Part shown: in pieces, positions 1 to 7,236 of the stretch
Layout of the letters: each line of letters opens with the position of its first letter
How positions within the stretch are numbered: the first letter of the stretch is position 1
Assembly (NCBI GenBank): GCA_002352185.1
Contig: DEHY01000213.1
Coordinates: forward strand, 6,801 to 14,036
Direction of reading: 5' to 3'
Origin: Competibacteraceae bacterium UBA2788
GTDB taxonomy: Bacteria; Pseudomonadota; Gammaproteobacteria; Competibacterales; Competibacteraceae
DNA: 7,236 nt
Notes under the pieces: model-generated
Database searches by the model: none
What the model was told of the DNA's origin: nothing
The model's input: the letters and a program-made list of their open reading frames with translations, nothing else
Position numbers and translations under genes: made by a program

Positions 1-1085
<1,085 letters not shown>

Positions 1086-1173
1086 TGCGGTTTAGCATCG
1101 AATAGTTGGCGAAAGAACGATCATCTAAGCACTGACTGCCCATTGCCGTAAAGAGAAACAGAAGGAATGCGCT

Positions 1174-2991
1174 CTAAACCTGTCCCAGCGCCAGCACATA
1201 CCCTCCCGCCACCAGCAGATCACCGGGTTTGGCAGTGGTTGCGGTATTGCCTCCCGGATTGAGTACATCCAGCAGATCGCCCGCCGCCGTCAGCCGATAG
1301 ACCGGCATATTCCGGCTCTCCACCTGGACCCACCAGTCATCGCGGCGGGCCTGCACCAGCAGATGGCGCCGCGACAGACCCAGGTATTCGGCATTGATGC
1401 CGACCGTTTTGGCCGCGTTGCCGTCCCAGCGCAGCGAGCGCGGATCGGCCAGCAGGCGGGGCGCAATATCGGCCTCGGCGCCACGCCCGAAGCTGATCGC
1501 CCGCCCCCGTGGCACCGGCGCCGACAGTGCAACCGGCAACCGCACCCAACCCAGATAGTGCGTCGTCATCGGCGACGGCGCGACATAAAATTCCAGTTCC
1601 AAGTCCGGGAACGGTTGCCAGATCCCCGGCAAATCCAGCGGCGTCGCCAATCCCACCACATCCCCAAACAGCCGGTCAGCGCTGTCTACCCGCAGCCAGG
1701 CGGCGGCGTCGGGATGCCCGCTCGGCACCAGCCCGCCCGCTCGGCTAAAGCCGATCCGCCAGTCGCTGATGCCCGCCGCCGCATAGACCGACAGCCGTTG
1801 CAGGGCGATGCCCATCACCCGCAGATACGCTGCGGGCTGCTGGGGAATCCAGGTGTGCTGATCCAGACCCGACGGCGGTGACGCTTCCAGCAGGGTGGGC
1901 GACGCGGGTCGCGGCGGCGATTCCAATAACGTGGGCGATAAGGGTTGCGACGGCGGCGGAGTCGGCGCCTCCGGGGCCGGCAAGGATTCCAGTACCGGCG
2001 AATGCGCCACCGTCGGCTGAAGTTCCGAGGGTTCGTCGAAACCAGCCGGCCAACCCAGCACCGGCTCGCGCCGCCCCCAGGGATCAATCAGCGGACAGGT
2101 CTGATCCGACGCTGAAATCATGGGTTCGGGGTCCAGCGTCGGCTTATTGTCTACAGCGACCGGAGCGGCAACCGGCGGCGGGACGGGGCGCGGTTCCGGC
2201 GCGATCCGAACCGGCGCCGTAGCTCCGAATCCGGGATCCACCCTGTTCGTCGTCAGCGCCGCAACCCGCAGCCGCAAGCCGCGCCCGCGTCGATCCCGCG
2301 CCGTGAAGCCCCCCTCGCCGTCGCCGGTCAGAGTCAGGCTGCCGACGGGTTCCGCCACGACATCCACCAGCGCCGGCGTACTGGATCGCAGCACCAGCAA
2401 TACCGACTCGCCTCCCGGAAACGGCCAGGCTGTCACCGCGACGCTACTGGCGCGACGATCTCCGTTCAGCAACGTCAGCCGCTGGCCCGGATAGATCGGC
2501 GCCACATCCCGCCAGTCGCTCTCCTTTTCCGTCGCCGCCTGAATCCAGAGGGTCGGCTTTTCGCCCTCGGACGGCAAATAAATCGCCCGGCCAAACAGGA
2601 ATTGCACCTCGCCGGTTCGCAGAATCGGATCCGGTTCCAGCCGGTAGCGGATCATATTGCGCTCGGCCAGAAAGTCGCCCATCTCCTGCTCGTGCCGCCG
2701 CCGCAATTCCTGCAACAGCGCCCGGCGGCTGAAACCGTCTTCCAAGCGATCATCGCGGGCATAATCCCGCTCGGGAATGCGCACAATGACATGGCTGTAG
2801 CGGGTTTCCTGGCGCTGGCGGTCGCCGAGGGTGCGCGGATAACGCTTGAGCGCCTCCATCAACACCACCCCATCCTGACCACCTCGCGCCCGATTCCACA
2901 ACAGATCGACATTGAATACATCCGCAATTGTGCGCAACGTGGCGCAAACCACATAATCGGAGGCCACCAGCACATCAGGATAGGGATTCAT
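1174..2991 (-). CDS. FHA domain-containing protein (605 aa) with an unrecognised N-terminal region and proline-rich linker
   Basis: Likely a cytosolic phosphothreonine reader; no signal peptide or membrane helix is seen. Residues 1-140 form a mixed alpha/beta region with a highly charged helix (about 88-110). Its SHVIVRIPERDY...GEVQFLFG pattern faintly recalls the N-terminal domain of actinobacterial FhaA (DUF3662), which is only a weak resemblance. Residues 145-250 look beta-rich. Residues 260-380 are proline-rich and probably disordered, with a 12-residue tandem repeat. Residues 385-480 are unassigned. The C-terminus (about 483-605) is an FHA domain: FGRG (Arg503), SRRH (540-543) and Asn561 after the DDWWVQVES strand match the phosphothreonine-binding positions, followed by a closing GDLLVAGGYVLAL strand. 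ATG 2991 was chosen because GAGGA lies 8 nt upstream; a TTG at 3012 is possible but weaker. The start overlaps the SEDS gene by 17 nt, implying translational coupling. The target is unknown; the neighbouring kinase or SEDS protein are natural candidates. Confidence 0.88.
   Translation of the reverse strand: MNPYPDVLVASDYVVCATLRTIADVFNVDLLWNRARGGQDGVVLMEALKRYPRTLGDRQRQETRYSHVIVRIPERDYARDDRLEDGFSRRALLQELRRRHEQEMGDFLAERNMIRYRLEPDPILRTGEVQFLFGRAIYLPSEGEKPTLWIQAATEKESDWRDVAPIYPGQRLTLLNGDRRASSVAVTAWPFPGGESVLLVLRSSTPALVDVVAEPVGSLTLTGDGEGGFTARDRRGRGLRLRVAALTTNRVDPGFGATAPVRIAPEPRPVPPPVAAPVAVDNKPTLDPEPMISASDQTCPLIDPWGRREPVLGWPAGFDEPSELQPTVAHSPVLESLPAPEAPTPPPSQPLSPTLLESPPRPASPTLLEASPPSGLDQHTWIPQQPAAYLRVMGIALQRLSVYAAAGISDWRIGFSRAGGLVPSGHPDAAAWLRVDSADRLFGDVVGLATPLDLPGIWQPFPDLELEFYVAPSPMTTHYLGWVRLPVALSAPVPRGRAISFGRGAEADIAPRLLADPRSLRWDGNAAKTVGINAEYLGLSRRHLLVQARRDDWWVQVESRNMPVYRLTAAGDLLDVLNPGGNTATTAKPGDLLVAGGYVLALGQV
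1867..1938 (-). repeat. Two tandem 36-bp repeats encoding a 12-residue SPTLLE-type unit
   Basis: Within the proline-rich linker of the FHA protein, residues 352-363 (SPTLLESPPRPA) and 364-375 (SPTLLEASPPSG) are adjacent copies of one unit with a 36-bp period. At DNA level the two SPTLLE blocks (1918-1938 and 1882-1902) share the TCGCCCAC start and a TGGAA core but differ at third positions, so the duplication is not recent. A more degenerate copy, SPVLESLPAPEA, lies at residues 331-342 (about 1966-2001). The Ser-Pro and Thr-Leu sites may be a spacer, a short docking peptide or phosphosites; the sequence does not say which. Confidence 0.75.
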
Positions 2992-5275
2992 CACTTTTTT
3001 CCTCGACCGCAACCGCCAGCGCCACCAGCGGTAACACCAACAGCACCAGATGACTGCCCGCAGACGAAAGCAGCGACATCGGCTGGCCCATCACCGGCAG
3101 AAATCCCAGATTGGCGCCCCAGGACACCAAAAAATGCGCGCCGATCATCGCCGCGCCGCCGTACAGGGTGAAGTAGGCGAATCCGCCCAGCGCGCTCCAC
3201 TGCTCATCATTGCGCCGCGTCCAGCCCAGCGCTCTATCGGCGCCGTCCAGCAACAGCAGGATGAAAAGCGCTTGCAACCCGACCAGAACCAGCGCGGCCA
3301 CGCCCCCGTAGCGATTCAGGAAAAATGCCGGAGTGAAATCATTTTCCACTACCGGGATCGCCATGGCCCGACCGTTCCTTGCATCATCCCAGATCGTGCC
3401 CCGCCAACCGCCGGCGCGGATGGCTTCCAGCGCCCGCCGCAACTGATAGCCCGAATGTGGATAGTATTCCGGCGCAGCCCAGACTCGAATACGGTTCTGT
3501 TGAAAATCCAGCGGAAAATCCTCGGGCCGATCATGCAGCCACGCGATGCCGGACGCACCGGCCAGGGTCAGGGCGACAACGGCCACGCTGCCGCCCCAGC
3601 GCCAGAGCGGTTGGGAATGCACCCGCAGATAAGCCCAGGCCAGGGCCAGCGCCCAGATCAGCAGCAGCAACAGCGGCGAAAAATCACGCAGGAATATCAG
3701 GGCGAAACCACTCATCGCCAGCAGCAGCGTCACCGGGGCCAGAGCGCGCAGCCATAACGAAGAGTTGGCAAAGCTCCCGGCGCGCCTCCACAACCGCGCC
3801 TGCACCATCAGCGCGTAAGCCGCCGCCATCACCAGCGCCAATTTGATCAACTCGAACGGCTGCATCCCGCCCCAGCCACCCTCGTCGCCAAACCCCGCCT
3901 GCATCACCAGCAGAGCCAGCGCAACACCGCCCAACAGCCGCAAACTCCAGCGCGTAAGCCACAAATCCGGCATCCGGCCACGCCAGAAATACCACCCGGC
4001 CCAAGTCAGCCAGCCGAAGGCTCCCGCCAGCGCCGCGCCGCTGCCGCCATAACGCAGCCAGCCGGATTCCGCCGCGCCCACCCCCAATTGCAGCAGAGTC
4101 ACCAGTCCAGCGCCCAACAGCAGAGTCAGCGTCGCCAGCAAGCGAGCGCTCCCCGGCGAGCGCACCGTCCACAACCAGACGCCCAGCGCCGACCAGGCCA
4201 GCAGATACGGCCACAGCACCGGTACACTCAAGATACGCAGATACAGACCCAGACTGGCCCCGGCCAGCGCCAAGGCCCACGCCATTCGCCAGCGGATGCG
4301 CCACATTGATCCAATGAGCGCCAGCGCCAACCCCGGCGTCGCCAAACCCAGCGGCCACGCCAGTTCATGCAGGCTGGACGGCCATAACCACGCCAGTGGC
4401 CGCCAGCGCACCTCTATAGCCGCCGATGGGTTGGCGGGCAGCGAACTCGCCAACCCGCGCTGAGCGCGAGCCAGCACCGCAACTTCCAGTGCAGGTTCGA
4501 CCTGGGTTATTTGATACTGGGTGCGACCGACGATCAGCCGATCATTCACCGCCAGCAAAATAGAGCGTTGCCACAACGATTCCGCCATCGGCGTACCAAC
4601 CGCCACCTTTACCGGCGGGTCATCCAGCCGCCCTGCATGACCTGGCCGCAGCACGAAACCGGTCCGGGTCAAAACAATCGCTGCCGTATCCACCGGCACA
4701 TCCGCCAGCCCAAGCCGATCCGCGCAGTACACCCCCCCGCCCAGCCGCAACGGTCGCCGCACCCACTCACGTAATCCCAGCGCCGTCAATCCGTAGCGCG
4801 CCTGCGTCCGCCAACTGGCATAGCATTCGGGCAGCGGCTGGCCGTTTCGGTGCAGTTGGACGCCATCGTATTCCCAGCGTTGCCCAGCCGTTTGCAGCAT
4901 CAGTTTACCGGTTCCGGCTGCGATCACCGCAAACGGCTGTGTCCCTATCGTGAATGCAGCGCCCGCCGTCAGCGGCCATTCCCGGATGGACTGGTCATCG
5001 TTGCTCCCGGCAGGCTGCCACAGCACCTGCTTATCTGGAGCGATATTCGCCAGCCACCATCCCCCATCTACCGCCCGGCGCAGGCGTAGATGATCACTGT
5101 CGGCCTGCGGCGCCCACAGCGCCTCACGACCTAGGGTTAGCGTCCGGCCGGGTTCCAGCGTCACCGTCAGGGTGTGCGGTTCCAGCCAGGCCGGCGCCTG
5201 GCGCACGATCCCGATCACCGCCAGCACCGGCAACAGCCAGACTAAAAACAACCCTGATTTACGCATAGACGCCAT
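2975..5275 (-). CDS. SEDS-family (FtsW/RodA/SpoVE) membrane protein with a periplasmic FHA-like N-terminal extension
   Basis: SEDS proteins polymerise lipid II into glycan strands, usually with a class B penicillin-binding protein. The SEDS core is about residues 375-757: QPFELIK (472-478, canonical QPSELxK), LRDFSP (529-534, in place of QPDLGT), RVWAAPEYYPHSGYQ (597-611, canonical RL..F.DP...GYQ), Asp646 in ENDF (the position of the catalytic Asp of RodA/FtsW), NLGFLPVMGQP (722-732) and SSAGSH (737-742). FtsW and RodA have about 370-415 residues; this has 766. The extra N-terminus has a helix (about 8-25), a soluble beta-rich region (about 30-295) and about three additional helices. A positive-inside reading puts that region and the Asp646 loop in the periplasm. 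Residues 36-120 and 175-260 each resemble a degenerate FHA fold (LTLGR...FTIGTQPFAVI; LRLGG...DRLIVGRTQYQI) without SxxH. ATG 5275 follows an in-frame TGA and has no clear SD; ATG 5266 is an alternative. Family call strong, activity inferred. Confidence 0.88.
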   Translation of the reverse strand: MASMRKSGLFLVWLLPVLAVIGIVRQAPAWLEPHTLTVTLEPGRTLTLGREALWAPQADSDHLRLRRAVDGGWWLANIAPDKQVLWQPAGSNDDQSIREWPLTAGAAFTIGTQPFAVIAAGTGKLMLQTAGQRWEYDGVQLHRNGQPLPECYASWRTQARYGLTALGLREWVRRPLRLGGGVYCADRLGLADVPVDTAAIVLTRTGFVLRPGHAGRLDDPPVKVAVGTPMAESLWQRSILLAVNDRLIVGRTQYQITQVEPALEVAVLARAQRGLASSLPANPSAAIEVRWRPLAWLWPSSLHELAWPLGLATPGLALALIGSMWRIRWRMAWALALAGASLGLYLRILSVPVLWPYLLAWSALGVWLWTVRSPGSARLLATLTLLLGAGLVTLLQLGVGAAESGWLRYGGSGAALAGAFGWLTWAGWYFWRGRMPDLWLTRWSLRLLGGVALALLVMQAGFGDEGGWGGMQPFELIKLALVMAAAYALMVQARLWRRAGSFANSSLWLRALAPVTLLLAMSGFALIFLRDFSPLLLLLIWALALAWAYLRVHSQPLWRWGGSVAVVALTLAGASGIAWLHDRPEDFPLDFQQNRIRVWAAPEYYPHSGYQLRRALEAIRAGGWRGTIWDDARNGRAMAIPVVENDFTPAFFLNRYGGVAALVLVGLQALFILLLLDGADRALGWTRRNDEQWSALGGFAYFTLYGGAAMIGAHFLVSWGANLGFLPVMGQPMSLLSSAGSHLVLLVLPLVALAVAVEEKSDESLS
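3000..3004 (-). promoter_or_regulatory. Ribosome binding site for the FHA gene, inside the SEDS gene
   Basis: On the minus strand GAGGA is followed by AAAAGTG (with one further A) and ATG at 2991, a spacing of about 8 nt. It lies inside the last codons of the SEDS gene. This site decides the FHA start in favour of ATG 2991 over the in-frame TTG at 3012, and it supports coupled translation of the two genes. Confidence 0.7.
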
Positions 5276-5295
5276 AGCTGATTTTCACTATCGCC

Positions 5296-5904
5296 TTACT
5301 GCTTTGGTAGATCCGGAATCCTCTGCCTGCTTGCCGACTCTGCTTCCTGAAGCCACCGGTCAGAAGGTCGAGGCAGTTTCAACGGCGCATCACGCCAAAT
5401 CAACCGCCCATTCTCGCGCTGAATGTGGGCGAAAGTCGGTTGCCGGGTATTGAACGCCTCGACCTGCTGGCGCACATAACGCCCGGAAGCGCTGAAATAC
5501 AGCGCCCGATGCAATTGGCGAACGCGATCATCCCATGCCGCGTTCAATCCGTCGGGCTGGCGGCCACGGGGCGCCAACAGATCGGGATGATCGCGGGTGT
5601 AAAGCTGACGCAAGGGCAAGTCCACCGGCGCCATCCCGATGCGACCGTCCGCGCCTGACCACAGCAAGCCCGCAGTCAACGCCTGTTCAAACAAATCAGC
5701 GTCTTCACGGCGCGGCTGCGGCGCGGCAACAGGACTCGACGCCAATCGGATCGGCGACGCCGGCAGGGTCGTTGACCGCTGGTAGATGGCCGCCAGCCGT
5801 CCATAGAGCAACCCAACGCTTACAGCAATGCCCAAAGCGAATAGAATCGGTTTGGAACCCCGGCGACGGGTAGCGTCATGATTCAGTTTCAGTTTGGGTT
5901 CCAT
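5296..5904 (-). CDS. Single-pass membrane protein of unknown function (202 aa), first gene of the SEDS-FHA operon
   Basis: I do not recognise this family. The N-terminus (residues 1-18, MEPKLKLNHDATRRRGSK) is strongly basic, followed by one hydrophobic helix (about 19-41, ILFALGIAVSVGLLYGRLAAIY), so it should be anchored with residues 42-202 in the periplasm. Residues 43-65 are a Pro/Ala/Ser-rich linker. The rest looks mainly helical and charged, including LFEQALTAGLLW (71-82), DDRVRQLHRALYF (125-137) and YVRQQVEAFN (143-152). No SxxK, SxN or KTG motif is visible, so it is not a penicillin-binding transpeptidase. It ends 20 bp before the SEDS gene on the same strand, so the two are probably co-transcribed and may interact. 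ATG 5904 is preferred over an in-frame TTG at 5910; a stop lies just upstream of both, and neither has a clear Shine-Dalgarno. Base composition matches the neighbours. Confidence 0.8.
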   Translation of the reverse strand: MEPKLKLNHDATRRRGSKPILFALGIAVSVGLLYGRLAAIYQRSTTLPASPIRLASSPVAAPQPRREDADLFEQALTAGLLWSGADGRIGMAPVDLPLRQLYTRDHPDLLAPRGRQPDGLNAAWDDRVRQLHRALYFSASGRYVRQQVEAFNTRQPTFAHIQRENGRLIWRDAPLKLPRPSDRWLQEAESASRQRIPDLPKQ

Positions 5905-5916
5905 GCGCAACGATGC

Positions 5917-5922
5917 ATTATT
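5917..5922 (-). promoter_or_regulatory. Possible -10 element for the minus-strand SEDS-FHA operon
   Basis: AATAAT on the minus strand matches TATAAT at five of six positions and is the most AT-rich point of the divergent region. The -35 region 16-18 bp upstream is poor. If used, transcription would begin only a few bases before ATG 5904, giving an almost leaderless mRNA. That would fit the missing Shine-Dalgarno at this start. The assignment is weak. Confidence 0.25.
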
Positions 5923-5937
5923 AACCGTTAGAATGGC

Positions 5938-5966
5938 TTGACCGGAAGGTTGCAGGCCAGTTTACT
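5938..5966 (+). promoter_or_regulatory. Predicted sigma70-type promoter for the kinase gene
   Basis: TTGACC (5938-5943, five of six -35 matches) and TTTACT (5961-5966, four of six -10 matches) are separated by exactly 17 bp. Transcription would start near 5973, leaving a leader of about 37 nt that contains the kinase ribosome binding site. It lies in the 105-bp gap between divergent genes, so the kinase and the SEDS-FHA operon may share control elements. No operator-like palindrome was noticed. Confidence 0.5.
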
Positions 5967-5998
5967 GAATTCCCGTCCTTCACGAGGATCATCAGTTC

Positions 5999-6002
5999 GG
6001 AG
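5999..6002 (+). promoter_or_regulatory. Ribosome binding site for the kinase gene
   Basis: GGAG lies 7 nt before ATG 6010, a normal spacing. It supports this ATG as the kinase start; translation from it begins about 20 residues before the glycine-rich loop, as expected for a Hanks-type kinase. Confidence 0.7.
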
Positions 6003-6009
6003 AACACCG

Positions 6010-7236
6010 ATGCAAAGCGGCGAACGGATCGTGATCAATGACCGTGACTACCAGATCGGCCCGGTGCTTTCGACCGGCGCAGGCAGTTATGGGCAAGTGT
6101 GGGCGGCCACTGATCCGTCGGGTCGCGCCGTCGCCCTCAAGTTCATCAACGCCGAAGCCATGTTGCAAGCCGATCCGACGTTGCGCGGTCACTGGCGCGC
6201 CCATCTGGAACGGGAAATTACCTTCCTGAAGGAACTCAACGCGGATCAATCCCGCCACATCGTTACCCTGTTCGATCACGGTCTGGTAGACGGGCAACCG
6301 GTGCTGGTCCTGGAACGGTTGCAAGCCAATCTCGGCCAGTGGCTGGCGCAACAGCGGCGGGAAAATGGCCCGCCGCCGGATCTGGCGCAAATTCTCGACT
6401 GGGCCGATCAAATTCTGGACGGTCTGGATGTGGTGCATGGAGCAGGCTTCGTCTACCGCGACCTGAAGTTCAGCAACATCCTGGTCGGCGCAGAGGGGGC
6501 GCAGATCAAACTGGCGGATTTCGGCTCGCTCAAACGCGAGGATGGCGATAACACCCGCTCCTTCATCGGCACTCCCGCCACCATGGCCCCGGAACAGGTA
6601 TTACCGGCCTGCCGAGGCGCGGAGGGCTGCGAGTACGCCCTGGATCACCGCACCGACTACTACGCACTGGGACTGTTGCTGTTCACCCTGCTCACCGACC
6701 GTCCCACCACAGCGGCTCAACGGCGGCTCGGACAATCGCTGGCCTTATACGGCCAGGAAGGGGCCGGGCAACAACGCGAACAGTTGGGCGGTCTGGATGA
6801 CGAAGAGCGGGAAATTTTACGGCGATCCATCGAATTCTGGACCATGCCCACAGTGGCAACGCCCGGCCAGGGCGGCGCCGCAACGCCGCTGGCCGATCTG
6901 GTGGCCCGGTTACTGGCCCGCGACCCGGCTGCCCGCCCCGCCGACACTCTGGAAATCCGCGCAGTGCTGGACGCCGTGCGCGCCGATCAGCCCAGCGTAC
7001 TGACCCTCACCCCCAACTGGAACATGGCAGATCCCCCCGCTGCGCCGCCGAACCGGCGTCTCCATCGCAATGAGCGGCGCGCATCCCGACCCCGACCCCG
7101 ACGGCAGCTGGCGCTGCTGGCGGGCATACTGGGGCTGGCCGGCGCAATGGCCTGGGCCATCATCCGGCCCGGCGGCGAGGTCCGCCCCGATCAGACCGAG
7201 TTGAATACCGTCAAGACGTTCGCTTCTGACTCAAAA
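6010..7236 (+). CDS. Transmembrane Ser/Thr protein kinase (Hanks type), 3' end cut by the window edge
   Basis: Transfers phosphate from ATP to Ser/Thr on proteins; the catalytic domain is N-terminal and cytosolic. The frame is open for 409 codons to the edge. Motifs seen: glycine-rich loop STGAGSYGQVW (21-31), ATP-anchoring Lys44 in VALKFI, alpha-C Glu69 in EREI, catalytic loop YRDLKFSN (149-156, with Asp151, Lys153, Asn156), DFG (170-172), activation segment with Thr182 and Ser184, GTPATMAPEQ (187-196), DYYALG (216-221) and Arg309 in DPAARP. All residues needed for catalysis are present. Tyr replaces His in HRD, a change also found in active kinases such as PKA. Arg150 suggests activation by phosphorylation of the activation segment. 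A basic proline-containing juxtamembrane stretch (349-365) leads to one transmembrane helix (about 366-385), so residues from 386 on should be extracytoplasmic; the sensor region lies mostly outside the window. It is divergent from the SEDS-FHA operon. PknB-like in layout, but no PASTA repeat is seen in the part present. Confidence 0.93.
   Translation, partial: MQSGERIVINDRDYQIGPVLSTGAGSYGQVWAATDPSGRAVALKFINAEAMLQADPTLRGHWRAHLEREITFLKELNADQSRHIVTLFDHGLVDGQPVLVLERLQANLGQWLAQQRRENGPPPDLAQILDWADQILDGLDVVHGAGFVYRDLKFSNILVGAEGAQIKLADFGSLKREDGDNTRSFIGTPATMAPEQVLPACRGAEGCEYALDHRTDYYALGLLLFTLLTDRPTTAAQRRLGQSLALYGQEGAGQQREQLGGLDDEEREILRRSIEFWTMPTVATPGQGGAATPLADLVARLLARDPAARPADTLEIRAVLDAVRADQPSVLTLTPNWNMADPPAAPPNRRLHRNERRASRPRPRRQLALLAGILGLAGAMAWAIIRPGGEVRPDQTELNTVKTFASDSK

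Noticed and set aside
1086..1173. Intrinsic terminator or promoter between the FHA gene and ettA
   Set aside because: No GC-rich hairpin followed by a T run, and no pair of hexamers better than a weak TTTACG / TTAGAT match at 18-bp spacing.
2992..3012. Run of six A residues at the SEDS-FHA junction as a programmed frameshift producing a fusion
   Set aside because: The run is not in the phase of a standard X XXY YYZ slippery heptamer, and a good Shine-Dalgarno and ATG explain FHA expression by coupled re-initiation.
3050..3757. Plus-strand open frame of 235 codons opposite the SEDS gene
   Set aside because: Gln/Arg/His-rich low-complexity product with no recognisable motif; it is antisense to the conserved SEDS core.
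3684..4358. Minus-strand open frame of 224 codons within the SEDS gene in another frame
   Set aside because: Gly/Ala/Arg-rich translation typical of a shadow frame, while the SEDS frame carries recognisable family motifs over the same bases.
5992..6438. Minus-strand open frame of 148 codons opposite the kinase N-terminus
   Set aside because: It lies antisense to the kinase glycine loop and alpha-C region, whose motifs confirm the plus-strand frame.
6454..6477. Kinase as a pseudokinase because of Tyr in place of His in the HRD motif
   Set aside because: YRD occurs in active kinases, and Lys44, Glu69, Asp151, Asn156 and Asp170 are all present.
1174..7236. Part of a type VI secretion locus (PpkA kinase and Fha protein)
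   Set aside because: No Tss, Hcp, VgrG or ClpV gene is present, and the linked gene is a SEDS envelope protein, which does not belong to such loci.

Overview
The window is GC-rich and densely coding, with four genes on the minus strand and one divergent gene on the plus strand. The EttA fragment at the left edge resembles E. coli EttA closely along its whole length, which suggests a high-GC gammaproteobacterium. That placement is inferred from remembered family sequence, not from a search. No tRNA, rRNA, CRISPR array, insertion sequence or phage gene was seen.

Layout, left to right. Positions 1-1085 (minus) hold the first 361 codons of ettA, an ABC-F translation factor, cut by the window edge inside its second Walker A motif. 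Positions 1174-2991 (minus) encode a 605-residue soluble protein with an unrecognised N-terminal region, a proline-rich linker carrying a 12-residue tandem repeat, and a C-terminal FHA (phosphothreonine-binding) domain. Positions 2975-5275 (minus) encode a 766-residue SEDS-family (FtsW/RodA/SpoVE) membrane protein with an unusual N-terminal extension: a leader helix, about 270 residues of beta-rich sequence resembling two degenerate FHA folds, and extra membrane helices. Positions 5296-5904 (minus) encode a 202-residue single-pass membrane protein that I do not recognise. After a 105-bp divergent intergenic region, 6010-7236 (plus) encodes a Hanks-type Ser/Thr protein kinase with a complete catalytic domain and a transmembrane helix. 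It runs off the right edge before its extracytoplasmic part is complete.

The three middle genes look like one operon (20-bp gap, then 17-bp overlap) read away from the kinase gene. A transmembrane Ser/Thr kinase, an FHA protein and a SEDS protein together recall the actinobacterial pknA/pknB-pbpA-rodA-pstP-fhaB-fhaA locus, where phosphorylation and FHA readers control peptidoglycan synthesis. The working hypothesis is a phospho-signalling system acting on a specialised SEDS glycosyltransferase in a Gram-negative host. No penicillin-binding protein or phosphatase is visible here, and the unknown single-pass protein sits where a SEDS partner might be expected. ettA is probably a neighbouring housekeeping gene and not part of this system.
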